Shown here piece by piece: positions 7,698 through 16,277 of a DNA stretch of 64,000 bases. The notes beneath the pieces are model-generated. The model was given only the letters and a program-made list of their open reading frames with translations. It was not told the DNA's origin and searched no databases. The stretch is from Microbacterium sp. Root180 (GTDB lineage: Bacteria; Actinomycetota; Actinomycetes; Actinomycetales; Microbacteriaceae), in contig NZ_LMHS01000003.1 of NCBI RefSeq assembly GCF_001428485.1, forward strand, positions 727,626 through 791,625, read 5' to 3'. How positions within the stretch are numbered: position 1 is the first letter of the stretch; each line of letters begins with the position of its first letter. The position numbers were made by a program, and so were the translations under genes.

Positions 7698-8727
7698 TCG
7701 CAGCCTCCGTGACGGACTCCTCGATGGCACGGCGCATGAGCTCGTGCTGCTTCTTGACCAGGTCGATCGGGTCGGACTCGCCGAGGTCGGAGAAGGCGTG
7801 CCCTTCCCATTCGCTCGAGAGATAGCCCTGGTAGCCGCCCTGGACGAACTGCCGCACGATACGCGGGATGTCCATCGCGGGCTCGTCACCGTCGGCGCCG
7901 ATGTCGTAGAACTTCGCGTGGACGTGGAAGATCTGCGGCATGATGTCGAGCCACTCCTCCGGCGGCACGAGCCCGTGCATGTTGAAGGCGAGCCGCGTGA
8001 ACGGGCCGAACGTCAGCGGGTCCACGCCCTCACCCGTGAGGTAATCCTCGAACTTCTGGTTGCGCACGTGCATCGGCGTCGGCTCGTGCCAGATCTCGTC
8101 CATGACCGAGAAGTGCTTCTCGTCCATGCCCATCTGGCTGAGCGTGCGCAGCAGCGTCGGCGACAGGCTGTGCATCGTCGACGAGAAGTCGGCCGTGAAC
8201 CCGAGACGCTCGGACTGCAGTTCTTCGTACATCTCGCGCATCTGCAGGACGGCGGGATCGTTCGGACCCGACGGCGCATGGATCTCGTACCCGAGCTTCT
8301 GGTCGTACTTCTCCGCGAGCGGCAGGAGGCTGCGCAGGAGCTCCTTGCCGTGAGAGCGGATCACGACGCGCTTGAACCCGAGCGTGTGCGCGGTCTTCAG
8401 CTGCCGGGCGAGGAACTCGTGCTCCTCGTCGGGGGTCATGTCGCGGTCCTTGCGACGCCCCATGTCGAGGTTGGTGCCGACCGCGCTCGCCTCGAGACCG
8501 TACTTCTCGAGCGAGTCGAACCAGAGCGTCACGAACTCCTTGTCGACGTCGGGGTAGGTGCGCAGCAGCTGTGCGATGTTGAACTCGACGCCGGGGCCGA
8601 TGCCCTCGTCGTGGACCGCCTTGATCAGCGTCTCGGGGGTGTAGAGCCCCGCCGCGAACTCGCTGGTCATCGAGTAGAGGGTCGTGCCGAGCTTGATGCC
8701 GGTGCCGGCGATGCCGTCAGTGGTCAT
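7690..8727 (-). CDS. C-glycoside deglycosidase alpha subunit (TIM barrel)
   Basis: A 345-residue TIM-barrel protein of the sugar phosphate isomerase/epimerase superfamily, the fold of CarB/DgpB-type C-glycoside deglycosidase large subunits. The probable Mn site is Glu148 (YEIHAP), Asp180 (TADFSS), His270 (HVHAKF) and Glu306 (SSEWEG), with His150 and LDMGRRKDRD (88-97) as further conserved pocket segments. It is closest in sequence to the C-terminal half of the fusion at 17391. Known enzymes split the C-C bond of 3-oxo-C-glycosides to free the aglycone. A 12-base gap separates it from the upstream alpha-type gene, and the beta gene follows after a micro-ORF. Confidence 0.88.
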   Translation of the reverse strand: MTTDGIAGTGIKLGTTLYSMTSEFAAGLYTPETLIKAVHDEGIGPGVEFNIAQLLRTYPDVDKEFVTLWFDSLEKYGLEASAVGTNLDMGRRKDRDMTPDEEHEFLARQLKTAHTLGFKRVVIRSHGKELLRSLLPLAEKYDQKLGYEIHAPSGPNDPAVLQMREMYEELQSERLGFTADFSSTMHSLSPTLLRTLSQMGMDEKHFSVMDEIWHEPTPMHVRNQKFEDYLTGEGVDPLTFGPFTRLAFNMHGLVPPEEWLDIMPQIFHVHAKFYDIGADGDEPAMDIPRIVRQFVQGGYQGYLSSEWEGHAFSDLGESDPIDLVKKQHELMRRAIEESVTEAANV

Positions 8728-8739
8728 GAGGGGGTCCTT

Positions 8740-9864
8740 TCAGCGACCGACGGTCTGGGGAAGATGGGCGGCGAGCGCCGCACGGGCGTGCGCAGCATCC
8801 GTGATCATGTGCGACCCTGCCGCTTCGGCAGCGGAGCGCTGCACGGCCTGCTCGCCGGCGATGATGTCGAAGGGCGACTGCCAGTAGTTCCAGTGCCATC
8901 CCTCGTACTCGCTGGAGATCGCGCCGCTGTAGCCGTTCTCGACGAGGAGCGTGATGAGGTCCCGCACCGGCACCGAGGGCTCTTCGCCGTTCTCGTCGAT
9001 GCCGAAGAACTTGCCGTGGACGTGCGTGATCCACGGGAAGATCTCGAGCCAGTCGTCGACCCGCGCGGGGCCGAACAGGCCGGTGCCGTTGATCCCGAAG
9101 TCGATGCCGAGGTCGGGGCGGCCGTTCTGCGCGGCGAGGCCGATGAACCGTCCGAAGCGCTGACCGTGGTCGGCCTGATCGGCCGGCGGACCCTGCTGGT
9201 AGAACTCGTCCCACAGCGCGACGACCTTGCCGAGCAGCTCCTCCGACGCGCCGCGCCGGCGGTAGGCCTCGATCAGCGACGGGGCGAATCCCGTGACCGT
9301 GGCGCCCCAGTCCATGGTGAAGCCGAGGAAGGGCGAGCCGACCTTCTCGTACCGGTCGCGCAGGGCGAGGATGCGGGGGTGCGATGCGTACTGGTCGGCG
9401 TGCACCTCGAGGGCGAGCGTAACTCCGTGCGCCTCGGCGATGGGGGCGAGCGCCTCCATCGAGTCGGGGGTGATCGAGATCTGCACGCGGGCGATCGGGA
9501 AGCCGAGCTTCGCGGCCGCTTTGATCTGCAGCGTCATGTACTCGATGAGCTCGTCCTGCGTCAGCAGGCGATCGCGGTGGATGCCGACATCGGCGTTGAC
9601 GGCGAGGGAGGTCGTGACGAGTCCGGTCTCGGCGACGAGGTCGCGGAACCAGCCCGCGTAGGCGTCGTCGATGTGCGGGAAGCCGCGGAAGCTCGAGAAC
9701 CCGATGATCTCGAGTCCCGGGCCGTAGCCGTCGGTGGCCACCCTCCGGATGAGACCCTCGAGGTCGTACTCGCGGCCGTGGAACGCGCGCGTGAAGCTGT
9801 AGAGCGTGACGCCCTGGATGGGCGAACCGAGGGTGGCGCCGTCCTGAGCCTGTCGAAGGGTCAT
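8740..9864 (-). CDS. C-glycoside deglycosidase alpha subunit, second type (TIM barrel)
   Basis: A 374-residue TIM barrel distinct from the 7690 copy. The metal-site residues are Glu153 (LEVHAD), Asp185 (TMDWGA), His283 (HVHGKF) and Glu319 (SSEYEG). It carries a C-terminal helical extension of about 40 residues. The start at 9864 overlaps the stop of the DUF6379 gene at 9861 by ATGA, so beta precedes alpha and the two are coupled. The first eight codons are contributed by a dispersed repeat (see 9842-9861), so the native N-terminus was probably altered. It very likely works with the 9861-10268 beta subunit; the preferred substrate is unknown. Confidence 0.86.
   Translation of the reverse strand: MTLRQAQDGATLGSPIQGVTLYSFTRAFHGREYDLEGLIRRVATDGYGPGLEIIGFSSFRGFPHIDDAYAGWFRDLVAETGLVTTSLAVNADVGIHRDRLLTQDELIEYMTLQIKAAAKLGFPIARVQISITPDSMEALAPIAEAHGVTLALEVHADQYASHPRILALRDRYEKVGSPFLGFTMDWGATVTGFAPSLIEAYRRRGASEELLGKVVALWDEFYQQGPPADQADHGQRFGRFIGLAAQNGRPDLGIDFGINGTGLFGPARVDDWLEIFPWITHVHGKFFGIDENGEEPSVPVRDLITLLVENGYSGAISSEYEGWHWNYWQSPFDIIAGEQAVQRSAAEAAGSHMITDAAHARAALAAHLPQTVGR
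9842..9861. repeat. Dispersed repeat copy (CCTGAGCCTGTCGAAGG type) at a start codon
   Basis: The sequence CCTGAGCCTGTCGAAGGG fits a short repeat found scattered in many actinobacterial and other high-GC genomes. It usually lies between genes and is often mistranslated as LSLSKG. Here it is inside the 5' end of the alpha subunit gene and encodes its first residues (MTLRQAQD). Only this copy was seen in the window. Confidence 0.5.
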
Positions 9865-10268
9865 GCGGCCACCGCCTTCCGTGCGGTCATCGTCTTGACG
9901 TCGCGCTCCTCGATGTGGAGCACCTCGTTCTCGCCGATGACGATGTAGGGGATGTACAGGACCAGTCCGACCGCGACCTCGTGATCGGCGCTGTCGTCGG
10001 CGAGCGCGAGCTCGCCCGAGAGGACGGCGGAGTCGGTGGGGAACCACCACTCCTCGATGTTCGTCGCGAGCTCGTCGAACGTGAAGGTGCGGCCGTTCAG
10101 CTCCCAGCGCAGCGTCGCGGCGGAGGCCTCGACACCGTCGACCGTGAGGGTCGCGCCGGCGATGCACGATGCGGGGAGCGCCCGGTACCAGGGCAGACGG
10201 ACCTCGACGGCGGCACGCGTGCCGTCGGTCGTGAGCGTTCCCTGCTCGATGATGCGGTCGGGGATCAC
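9861..10268 (-). CDS. C-glycoside deglycosidase beta subunit, second type (DUF6379)
   Basis: A 135-residue DUF6379 protein with the motif VRLPWYRALP near residues 23-32, a WELNGRTFTFDEL segment, EEWWFP and a C-terminal YIPYIVIGEN stretch. It starts with GTG at 10268, with AGGAG about 7 bases upstream; the upstream ATG at 10274 is out of frame and stops after two codons. It is coupled by ATGA to the alpha subunit at 8740-9864. The 49-base gap to the upstream oxidase gene is unusually AT-rich and holds a perfect palindrome, so this pair may also have its own promoter. Confidence 0.87.
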   Translation of the reverse strand: MIPDRIIEQGTLTTDGTRAAVEVRLPWYRALPASCIAGATLTVDGVEASAATLRWELNGRTFTFDELATNIEEWWFPTDSAVLSGELALADDSADHEVAVGLVLYIPYIVIGENEVLHIEERDVKTMTARKAVAA

Positions 10269-10310
10269 TTCATGCTCCTGACTACTTTGTCCTTGTTTCT
10301 ACACTCTAAT

Positions 10311-10323
10311 GTCTGATTCAGAC
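10311..10323. promoter_or_regulatory. Perfect 13-base palindrome before the beta/alpha pair
   Basis: GTCTGATTCAGAC is a perfect inverted repeat around one T. It overlaps the stop codon of the GMC oxidase and opens the AT-rich 10269-10317 spacer. It could be an operator for an internal promoter or a small mRNA hairpin. Confidence 0.35.
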
Positions 10324-11847
10324 TGAAGCAAGAGCGCGGGCGATATGCCGAGCGCCCTGGACCGCGAGCGCGACCGACGTCAACGTCGGGTTGCACGCGG
10401 TGGCAGTAGGGATGACGCCGTTGCCCGCGACGAAGAGGCCGGGGGTCCCCCACACCTCACTGTCGGGCGAGCACACGCTCTTCCCGTCGTCGGTCTCGCC
10501 CATGCGCGTCGTGCCCTGATAGTGCAGCGAGGCTCCGAGCGGCATCATGAACGGGCGCTCGTCCAGTGGCTCGCCGATCGCCTTGCCGAGCCGGACGATC
10601 TCGGCCTTCGCCCGATCGATCACCTCGTGGTCGCGCGGCGTCAGCCGGTAGTGCACGGTCGGCGCCGGCATCCCGTACCCGTCGACCGCGTCGGCCGAGA
10701 ACTCGACACGGTCGGAGGCCTGCAGGTCCTTGGCGCAGAACAGCCCGAGCCCCACGATCGATCCGGGCGCCGCTGGGTCGTCGTCGGCGAGCTTCACCGG
10801 AGACGCGTCGAGCTGCATGACCTGCCCGTGGAACGGCGCCTCGTCGGTGAACGGCACCCACGTCACCCCGCTGTACTCGCTGAGTCCTGTCGCCGCGGCA
10901 CCGTCGCCGCCCTCGGCAGGGGCGAAATCGCGGATCCGCACCGCGAACACGATCTGCGCCTGGTCGTTGAGGTACTGTCCGAGCGCATCGGGACGGATGC
11001 CGGATGCCCAGAGCAGCTGGGGGGTGCGCAGCGCGTCGGCCGCCACGACGACGAACCGCGCGCGCACCTCGTGACTCTCGCCGGAGCGCCGGTCGGTGAC
11101 GGCGACGCCCACGGCACGTCCGTCCTCGGTGAGGACGCGGGTGACGAGCGACTCGTCGAAGAGCGTGAAGTCCGCGTTGCCGCGGGTCTCGTCGCCCAGC
11201 ACGACATCGGAGCCCGACCACACGAGACGGCCGTCGTCCCGCCGATGCACGGCGAGCGGCATCCGCTGCACCTTCGCGTGGGCGTCGCGGCCGTCGTCCG
11301 CGGCGGCGGCGAGTCGGCCGCGCACCAGGGGCGCGTGGGGCGAGCTGTCGAACGCGTCGGTCGTCACGCCGAGCAGCCTCTCCCCCTCCGCGAGCAGGTC
11401 GTCGAGAACGCCCGCCTCGTCGAGGAAGCCGATGCGCTCGCTGTCGTTCGGCCGCGGACATGCGCCGGTCCAGTGTGCGGACATGCCGCCGACATTGCTC
11501 GACATCGCGGCGACGGGCAGACCGTCTTCGCCGTCGACCTGGTAGCCGGTCTCGAGGAGGTAGGTTCCCGGTCGCGCCCGGCGCTGCGCGGTCTTGACGA
11601 TCCCGCCCACGCGGTCGCCGTCGTCGTGAGCGGCCGGGCCCTCGGACCGCAGCTGCGCCCGCGCGCGCTCTTCGGGATCTCCGATGTTCTTCACGTGCGC
11701 CCCCGGCGGGTCGGACACGGTGGGACCGACCTCGAACATCGCGATGACGGCATCGGGTGCCTGCTCGGTCAGGATGCGGGCGTAGGTCGCGCCCGCCGGA
11801 CCGCTGCCGACGATCGCGACGTCGACCTCGGCGGGGTACCTCGTCAT
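10318..11847 (-). CDS. GMC/pyranose-oxidase-like flavoprotein, C-glycoside 3-oxidase (CarA-like)
   Basis: A 509-residue FAD enzyme. The dinucleotide motif VGSGPAGA lies at residues 13-20. MSSNVGGMSAHWTGACP at 115-131 corresponds to the FAD-contact segment of pyranose 2-oxidase, with His125 at the position of its FAD-linked histidine. The catalytic pair is His442 (SLHYQGTTRMG) and Asn486 (ACNPTLTS). Related CarA of a Microbacterium strain oxidises C-glucosides at C3 using O2, giving the 3-oxo substrate needed for C-C cleavage. That role is inferred here from homology and from co-transcription with two alpha/beta pairs. The start at 11847 overlaps the isomerase stop by ATGA. No signal peptide is seen, so it acts in the cytoplasm after uptake. 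Confidence 0.87.
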   Translation of the reverse strand: MTRYPAEVDVAIVGSGPAGATYARILTEQAPDAVIAMFEVGPTVSDPPGAHVKNIGDPEERARAQLRSEGPAAHDDGDRVGGIVKTAQRRARPGTYLLETGYQVDGEDGLPVAAMSSNVGGMSAHWTGACPRPNDSERIGFLDEAGVLDDLLAEGERLLGVTTDAFDSSPHAPLVRGRLAAAADDGRDAHAKVQRMPLAVHRRDDGRLVWSGSDVVLGDETRGNADFTLFDESLVTRVLTEDGRAVGVAVTDRRSGESHEVRARFVVVAADALRTPQLLWASGIRPDALGQYLNDQAQIVFAVRIRDFAPAEGGDGAAATGLSEYSGVTWVPFTDEAPFHGQVMQLDASPVKLADDDPAAPGSIVGLGLFCAKDLQASDRVEFSADAVDGYGMPAPTVHYRLTPRDHEVIDRAKAEIVRLGKAIGEPLDERPFMMPLGASLHYQGTTRMGETDDGKSVCSPDSEVWGTPGLFVAGNGVIPTATACNPTLTSVALAVQGARHIARALASV

Positions 11848-12638
11848 GCCGATGCCGCCAGGTCCCGGATGAGGGCGACGGATGCCGCGGACTCCTGCGT
11901 CGGGTAGTACTCCAGGCCCACGGGTCCGTCGTAGCCGGCGGCGCGGAGGATGCCGAAGCGCTCCGCCCAGTCGAGCGAGCCGCTCCCGGGCTCGCCGCGA
12001 CCGGGAGCGTCGGCGAGCTGCACGTACTTGACGAGCGAACCCGCGTTCTCGAGCTCGACGGCCATGTCCTCGCCCTCGACGGCCGAGTGATAGATGTCGT
12101 AGAGCACTCCGAAGAACGGCGAGTCGACGCCGCGCGCGACGTACACGGCCTCGGCAGTGCGGTCGAGCAGCGATCCGGGGTGGTCGACCCGCACATTGAC
12201 CGGTTCGAGCACGAGCGTGATCCCGGAGCCGTCGATCTGCGCGATCGCCTTCTGGTAGATCTCGATGAGCTTGTCGAGCTGCACCTGGCGCTTCCACCCG
12301 CCGAAGCCCGTCCCGCTGCCCACGACCATGCGCGGTGTGCCGAGGAAGTGCGCGATCTCCACGCCCTCGTCGAGCTTGCGGAAGAACTCGGAGTGGTCCC
12401 ACGGCGGGATCATGAACTGGGTGCGCGGCTCGGCCAGCTGGGCGGTGAGCTGCGTGCCGGTCTCTTCGAGCGCGGCTTTGAGCGCCGGCAGGTCCTTGGG
12501 TGTCGACGGCGCGTCCGCTCCCGTGGGACCCCACATCTCGACGGCGTCGAAGCCCGCGGCCGCGGCGGCGCGGACGCGGTCGTGGTAGTCGCCGGCCTCG
12601 GTGAAGAGCAGTTCGATGTTGGGTGCGAGCTGGTACAC
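11844..12638 (-). CDS. Hydroxypyruvate-isomerase-like sugar isomerase/epimerase (TIM barrel)
   Basis: A 264-residue TIM-barrel protein related to hydroxypyruvate isomerase and other xylose-isomerase-like enzymes. It contains VVGSGTGFGGW, then VLEPVNV with a metal Glu, VLYDIYH with the metal Asp and a His, and GLEYYP with the last metal Glu. It is not of the deglycosidase-alpha type, lacking the HAKF and SSEWEG motifs. A role in rearranging the keto sugar released from C-glycosides is inferred. GTG at 12638 is chosen because AGGAG lies 7 bases upstream; an upstream frame extension has no such site. Its stop overlaps the oxidase start. Confidence 0.83.
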   Translation of the reverse strand: MYQLAPNIELLFTEAGDYHDRVRAAAAAGFDAVEMWGPTGADAPSTPKDLPALKAALEETGTQLTAQLAEPRTQFMIPPWDHSEFFRKLDEGVEIAHFLGTPRMVVGSGTGFGGWKRQVQLDKLIEIYQKAIAQIDGSGITLVLEPVNVRVDHPGSLLDRTAEAVYVARGVDSPFFGVLYDIYHSAVEGEDMAVELENAGSLVKYVQLADAPGRGEPGSGSLDWAERFGILRAAGYDGPVGLEYYPTQESAASVALIRDLAASA

Positions 12639-12654
12639 GGTGGTTCTCCTGTTG

Positions 12655-13032
12655 TCAGAACATCGGGTGGTCGTGGGCGGCATGCACGGGAACCTGCTGA
12701 AGCACGTCCCAGTGCTCGACGATCCGGCCGTCCTCGAATCGATAGATGTCCGCGACCGCGGCGTCAGGGGCGCCGGGCCGGGAAGCTTTCACGTGCACCA
12801 TCGCGAGGTCCTCGTCGACGAGGATCCGCTGCACCTCGAACGACGCGTCCGGCGACTCGTCGAACTTGGGTGCGAGCATCTCGATCGCGGCGGCGGGCCC
12901 GTCGGCGATGGTCGGGTTGTGCTGGATGTATCGGTCCGAGACGAGGTAGGCGAAGGCATCCGCCACACGCTTCTGCGTGTAGAAGAGGTCCACGAACGTC
13001 TCGAACGCGGCTCGGTTGCCGGCGCTCTTCAT
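12655..13032 (-). CDS. SnoaL-like / NTF2-fold protein
   Basis: A 125-residue protein with the cone-shaped NTF2/SnoaL pattern: an N-terminal helix pair, YIQHNP (typical of SnoaL-like polyketide-cyclase relatives), DEDLAMVHVKAS, and a C-terminal IYRFEDGRIVEHWDVLQ strand pair. Members act as small isomerases, hydrolases or ligand-binding proteins. It sits between the importer permease (5-base gap) and the sugar isomerase, so it may handle an intermediate of C-glycoside breakdown. The substrate is unknown. The upstream permease frame continues past it, but the start at 13032 gives the standard family length. Confidence 0.8.
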   Translation of the reverse strand: MKSAGNRAAFETFVDLFYTQKRVADAFAYLVSDRYIQHNPTIADGPAAAIEMLAPKFDESPDASFEVQRILVDEDLAMVHVKASRPGAPDAAVADIYRFEDGRIVEHWDVLQQVPVHAAHDHPMF

Positions 13033-13037
13033 CTGGA

Positions 13038-13874
13038 TCAGCCCTTCAGACCACCGGCGAAGCCCTGGATGAACTTCTTCTGCGCGAACAGGTAGAAGGC
13101 GAGGATCGGGATCATCGAGACGATGACGATCGCGAAGATCTTGTTCCAGGACGAGACGAGCGAGCCGATGTAGTAGTACATCGCCACCGGGAGCGTCTGG
13201 TTCGACGAGCCGCCGAGGAAGATCAGCGAGGTGAAGAAGTCGTTCCAGACGATGAGGCCGGCGAGGATCGCCACCGTGCCGGTGGCCGGCGACATGAGCG
13301 GCAGCACGATGCGGAAGAAGATCTGCGTGCGCGAGGCGCCGTCGATGGTCGCCGCCTCCTCGTACTCGGTGCCGAGGCTCCGGAAGAACCCCGCGTAGAG
13401 GAAGATCGCCAGCGGCAGCAGCATCCCGGTGTAGAGGATGATCATGCCCCAGATGGAGCCGGTCAGACCGATCGTGCGAGCGCCGATGTAGAGCGGGACG
13501 GTGCCCAGCTGCGTGGGCAGGACGATCGCGATGAGGAAGAGATAGAACACCACGCGGCTCCACCGGCGGGTGCTCCGGGCGATGACATAGCCGGTGAGCG
13601 CGCCCAGCAGCACGAGGCCGATGATGCTTCCGGTGGTGATGAGGATGCTGTTGACCAGGCCCTGGATGACGTTGGAGTTGCCCTGCGCCGTCAGGACCTC
13701 GGTGAAGTTGCTGAAGTCCAGACTCGAGGGCGGCGCGAGGTTCGAGGTCGTGAGGACCTCCTCGTCGGACTTGAAGGCGGTCGTCACGAGGAAGTAGAAC
13801 GGCGCGAGGAAGATGACCGCGATGATCCAGAAGGCGACTTCGCGCAGGCCGGTGAGCTTGGTGTAGCGGAACAT
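13038..13874 (-). CDS. Carbohydrate ABC transporter permease, MalG type
   Basis: A 278-residue inner-membrane protein with about six transmembrane helices. The cytoplasmic EAA loop reads EEAATIDGASRTQIFF, which docks on the ATPase. MalG-type C-terminal permeases pair with a MalF-type partner, here the gene at 13876, one base away. It probably imports a sugar or glycoside delivered by the lipoprotein at 14914. No ATPase gene lies in the island; many actinobacterial CUT1 importers share a distant MsiK/UgpC-type ATPase. Confidence 0.92.
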   Translation of the reverse strand: MFRYTKLTGLREVAFWIIAVIFLAPFYFLVTTAFKSDEEVLTTSNLAPPSSLDFSNFTEVLTAQGNSNVIQGLVNSILITTGSIIGLVLLGALTGYVIARSTRRWSRVVFYLFLIAIVLPTQLGTVPLYIGARTIGLTGSIWGMIILYTGMLLPLAIFLYAGFFRSLGTEYEEAATIDGASRTQIFFRIVLPLMSPATGTVAILAGLIVWNDFFTSLIFLGGSSNQTLPVAMYYYIGSLVSSWNKIFAIVIVSMIPILAFYLFAQKKFIQGFAGGLKG

Positions 13875-13875
13875 G

Positions 13876-14835
13876 TCAGGACTCCTCGGGACGACCGCTG
13901 GTCACGCGCTGCTGGATGACGGCGAAGACCAGGATGATGACGGTGAGGACGAGCGCCAGCGCGGCGCCGAATCCGAAGTTGCCCAGGGCGAAGGATTCCT
14001 TGTAGACCTGGGTGGCGAGCGTCTCGGTCGCTCCGGCCGGCCCGCCGCCGGTGAGCGCCATGATCTGGTCGAAGACGCGGAGTCCGTTGACGAGTCCGAG
14101 CGTGGTCGCGATCGCGACGGCCGGGCGGATCGACGGAAACGTCACGTGCCAGAAGCGCTGCCAGAGGCTCGCGCCGTCGATGGCCGCAGCCTCCTCGATC
14201 TCCACCGGCACCGCGGCGAGCCCGGCCATGTAGATGACCATCGCGAAGCCGGTGTTCTGCCAGACGATCACGATGAGGACGGTCCAGATCGCCCAGGTCG
14301 GATCGGCGACCCAGGCCTTGGCGAACTCCCCGAGGCCCATGGCCCGCAGCACGCCGTTGATCGGACCGTTGTAGTCGAAGATGAACTTCCAGACGTACGA
14401 GACGGCGAGCGGGCTGAGCACGACCGGCATGAAGAAGAGGACCCGCAGCGCGTAGCGGGTCTTGAGCCCGCGATTGAGGCCGAGTGCCAGGGCGAGGCCG
14501 GCGATGTTGCTGAGGATGACCGACGCGAAGGCCAGGAAGAGCGTGTTGGTGACGGCGCCGATCTGGGTCGGGTCGTTGAAGATCGCGACGAAGTTGTCGA
14601 GCCCGATCCAGGTGAAGTCGCCGATGCCCGACCAGTCGGTGAAGGCGAAGAATCCGCCGATCGCCGTGGCGACGTAGTGGATGGCGAGAACGAGGAGGAT
14701 GCCCGGGAGCGCCCACCACCAGTAGCCGAACTTCAGAAGTCCGGGGCGACGCGGTGCGACGTCGCGACGACGTCCGCGCCGATCGCGCTTCGGGACGATC
14801 AGCGCCTCGGTCTCGGAGTTGAGTGTGGCGGTCAT
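13876..14835 (-). CDS. Carbohydrate ABC transporter permease, MalF type
   Basis: A 319-residue permease with a basic N-terminal tail (RDRRGRRRD) and about six transmembrane helices. The EAA loop is EEAAAIDGASLWQRF. It is the partner of the MalG-type permease that follows. GAGGA precedes the ATG at 14835. It lies 78 bases downstream of the solute-binding lipoprotein gene. By context it probably transports C-glycosides or their breakdown sugars; this is not shown by the sequence. Confidence 0.92.
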   Translation of the reverse strand: MTATLNSETEALIVPKRDRRGRRRDVAPRRPGLLKFGYWWWALPGILLVLAIHYVATAIGGFFAFTDWSGIGDFTWIGLDNFVAIFNDPTQIGAVTNTLFLAFASVILSNIAGLALALGLNRGLKTRYALRVLFFMPVVLSPLAVSYVWKFIFDYNGPINGVLRAMGLGEFAKAWVADPTWAIWTVLIVIVWQNTGFAMVIYMAGLAAVPVEIEEAAAIDGASLWQRFWHVTFPSIRPAVAIATTLGLVNGLRVFDQIMALTGGGPAGATETLATQVYKESFALGNFGFGAALALVLTVIILVFAVIQQRVTSGRPEES

Positions 14836-14913
14836 GATTCCTCGTGTTCGTACGTCGTCGTGCGGGAGGTGTGAGCGAGCCGCCCGGGCGCGTGGCCCGG
14901 GCGGCTCATGATG

Positions 14914-16215
14914 TCACTCGCCCCAGGCGGCGTCCATGTCCTGGAGCACCTGGTCGACCGTCTTCTGACCGGTGAGCAGGCCCTGGACGCCCACCGACAG
15001 CGCCTCGTACACGGCCGGGTTCGGCCAGATGTTGTTGGGCAGCGGCGTGTACGAGCCCTCGGCCAGCAGGTCGACGACGGGCGAGTAGATCGTCTCGCTC
15101 AGATCGAGGTCCTGGTAGTTCGAGATGGGCAGGAGGCCGGATGCCTCGTAGTAGATCTCCTGCGCCTCGGGAGTGGCCAGCCACTCGACGAAGTCGGCGG
15201 CGGCTTCCTGCTTCTCGGACGCGGCGTTGATCGAGATCGTGTAGTTCGAGCTGGCGATGATGTAGGGGTCGCCGCCATCGGCCGGCGGGAACGGCTGCAC
15301 CTTGAAGTCCGCCTCCGGCGGAGCGGCGGTCGCGATCTCGACCGCGGAGCCGGAAGGAATGAAGCTCCCGACCGAGCCGCCCTGCGAGAGCCCGTTGGTG
15401 ATGGCGTCGAAGCCGCCGCCTTCCGCGCCGGCCTGGAAGCAGCCGCCGTCGTTGAGGTCGATGATCGTCTGGAGCGTGTCGGCCCAGCCGTCGCTGTCGG
15501 CGAACGTGACGTCGCCTGCGGCGCGCTGCTCGTTCCAGTCGGGGGTCTCGGCGTAGACCCGGGTGGCCGCGATGCCCTGCGCGGTGAGACCCGCGTTGGG
15601 CGGCGCGGCGCCGGCGATCACGAGAAGGGACTTGCCCTCGCCGGCGAGCGCCGAGCATGCGTCGTAGAGCTCGTCCTCGCTGGTGGGCCACTCCGTGAGA
15701 CCGTTCATGCCGGCGGTGCCCATGCTGGCGACCACGGCCGCGATCGTGAAGTCCATCGGCTGGCCGTAGACCTCACCGTCGATCTCGAAGATCGTCTCGC
15801 TCCCCTGGGGGACCAGCGATGCCGCCGTCTCGCCGAGCGGCTCGAGGAAGCCGGCCTCCGCGAGCGGGATGATGCCGCGTGCGTCGCCCGAGCCGGGCGT
15901 GGTCTGCACGACGTCCGCTGCGTTGCCCGCCTGGAACTGCGTCCGGATGGTTTCGCCGTACTTGTCGTTCGGCGTCGGGTTCGTGGTGATGGTGACGTCG
16001 TCGTTGGCGTCCATATAGGCCTTCGCGAGCGTCTCGTACGGGCTCTCGAGGTTGTTCGACGTCGCGAACGTGAACGAGAACTCGACGGGTCCTCCGTCGC
16101 CGGAGTCGCCCGAGTCGCCGCCGGAGCCGGAGCAGCCGGCCAGGAGCAGCGCTCCGATGACGGGGATCGCGATGATCGCTCCTCGGCGCAGAGCGGTGTG
16201 ACTGTGCTGTGACAT
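14914..16215 (-). CDS. Sugar ABC transporter substrate-binding lipoprotein
   Basis: A 433-residue extracellular family 1 binding protein. The signal ends in the lipobox LLAGC with Cys28 as lipid anchor, followed by a Gly/Ser/Asp linker. The mature part shows the usual two-lobe pattern (FSFTFATSN at the start, VDLNDGG-type and WLATPEAQEIYY near the end). It captures a sugar-like ligand outside the membrane and is the first gene of the leftward operon of transporter, isomerase, oxidase and deglycosidases. AAAGG precedes the ATG at 16215. Upstream are paired CATAAG boxes and a GATACT -10-like sequence, suggesting an activated promoter. Confidence 0.9.
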   Translation of the reverse strand: MSQHSHTALRRGAIIAIPVIGALLLAGCSGSGGDSGDSGDGGPVEFSFTFATSNNLESPYETLAKAYMDANDDVTITTNPTPNDKYGETIRTQFQAGNAADVVQTTPGSGDARGIIPLAEAGFLEPLGETAASLVPQGSETIFEIDGEVYGQPMDFTIAAVVASMGTAGMNGLTEWPTSEDELYDACSALAGEGKSLLVIAGAAPPNAGLTAQGIAATRVYAETPDWNEQRAAGDVTFADSDGWADTLQTIIDLNDGGCFQAGAEGGGFDAITNGLSQGGSVGSFIPSGSAVEIATAAPPEADFKVQPFPPADGGDPYIIASSNYTISINAASEKQEAAADFVEWLATPEAQEIYYEASGLLPISNYQDLDLSETIYSPVVDLLAEGSYTPLPNNIWPNPAVYEALSVGVQGLLTGQKTVDQVLQDMDAAWGE

Positions 16216-16277
16216 GTCCAGCCTTTCTGACTTCGTTGTCGGCGGCTCGTCCATTCGAGCGCCTGTGCTGTGTCACC

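Noticed and set aside
7642..9948. Long + strand frame (768 codons)
   Set aside because: It is antisense to three deglycosidase genes with good ribosome binding sites and clear domains, and contains the LSLSKG translation of the dispersed repeat.
10318..12534. Extended N-terminus for the GMC oxidase
   Set aside because: The extra 229 residues shadow the sugar isomerase gene; the FAD motif lies near the start when ATG at 11847 is used, with an ATGA overlap.
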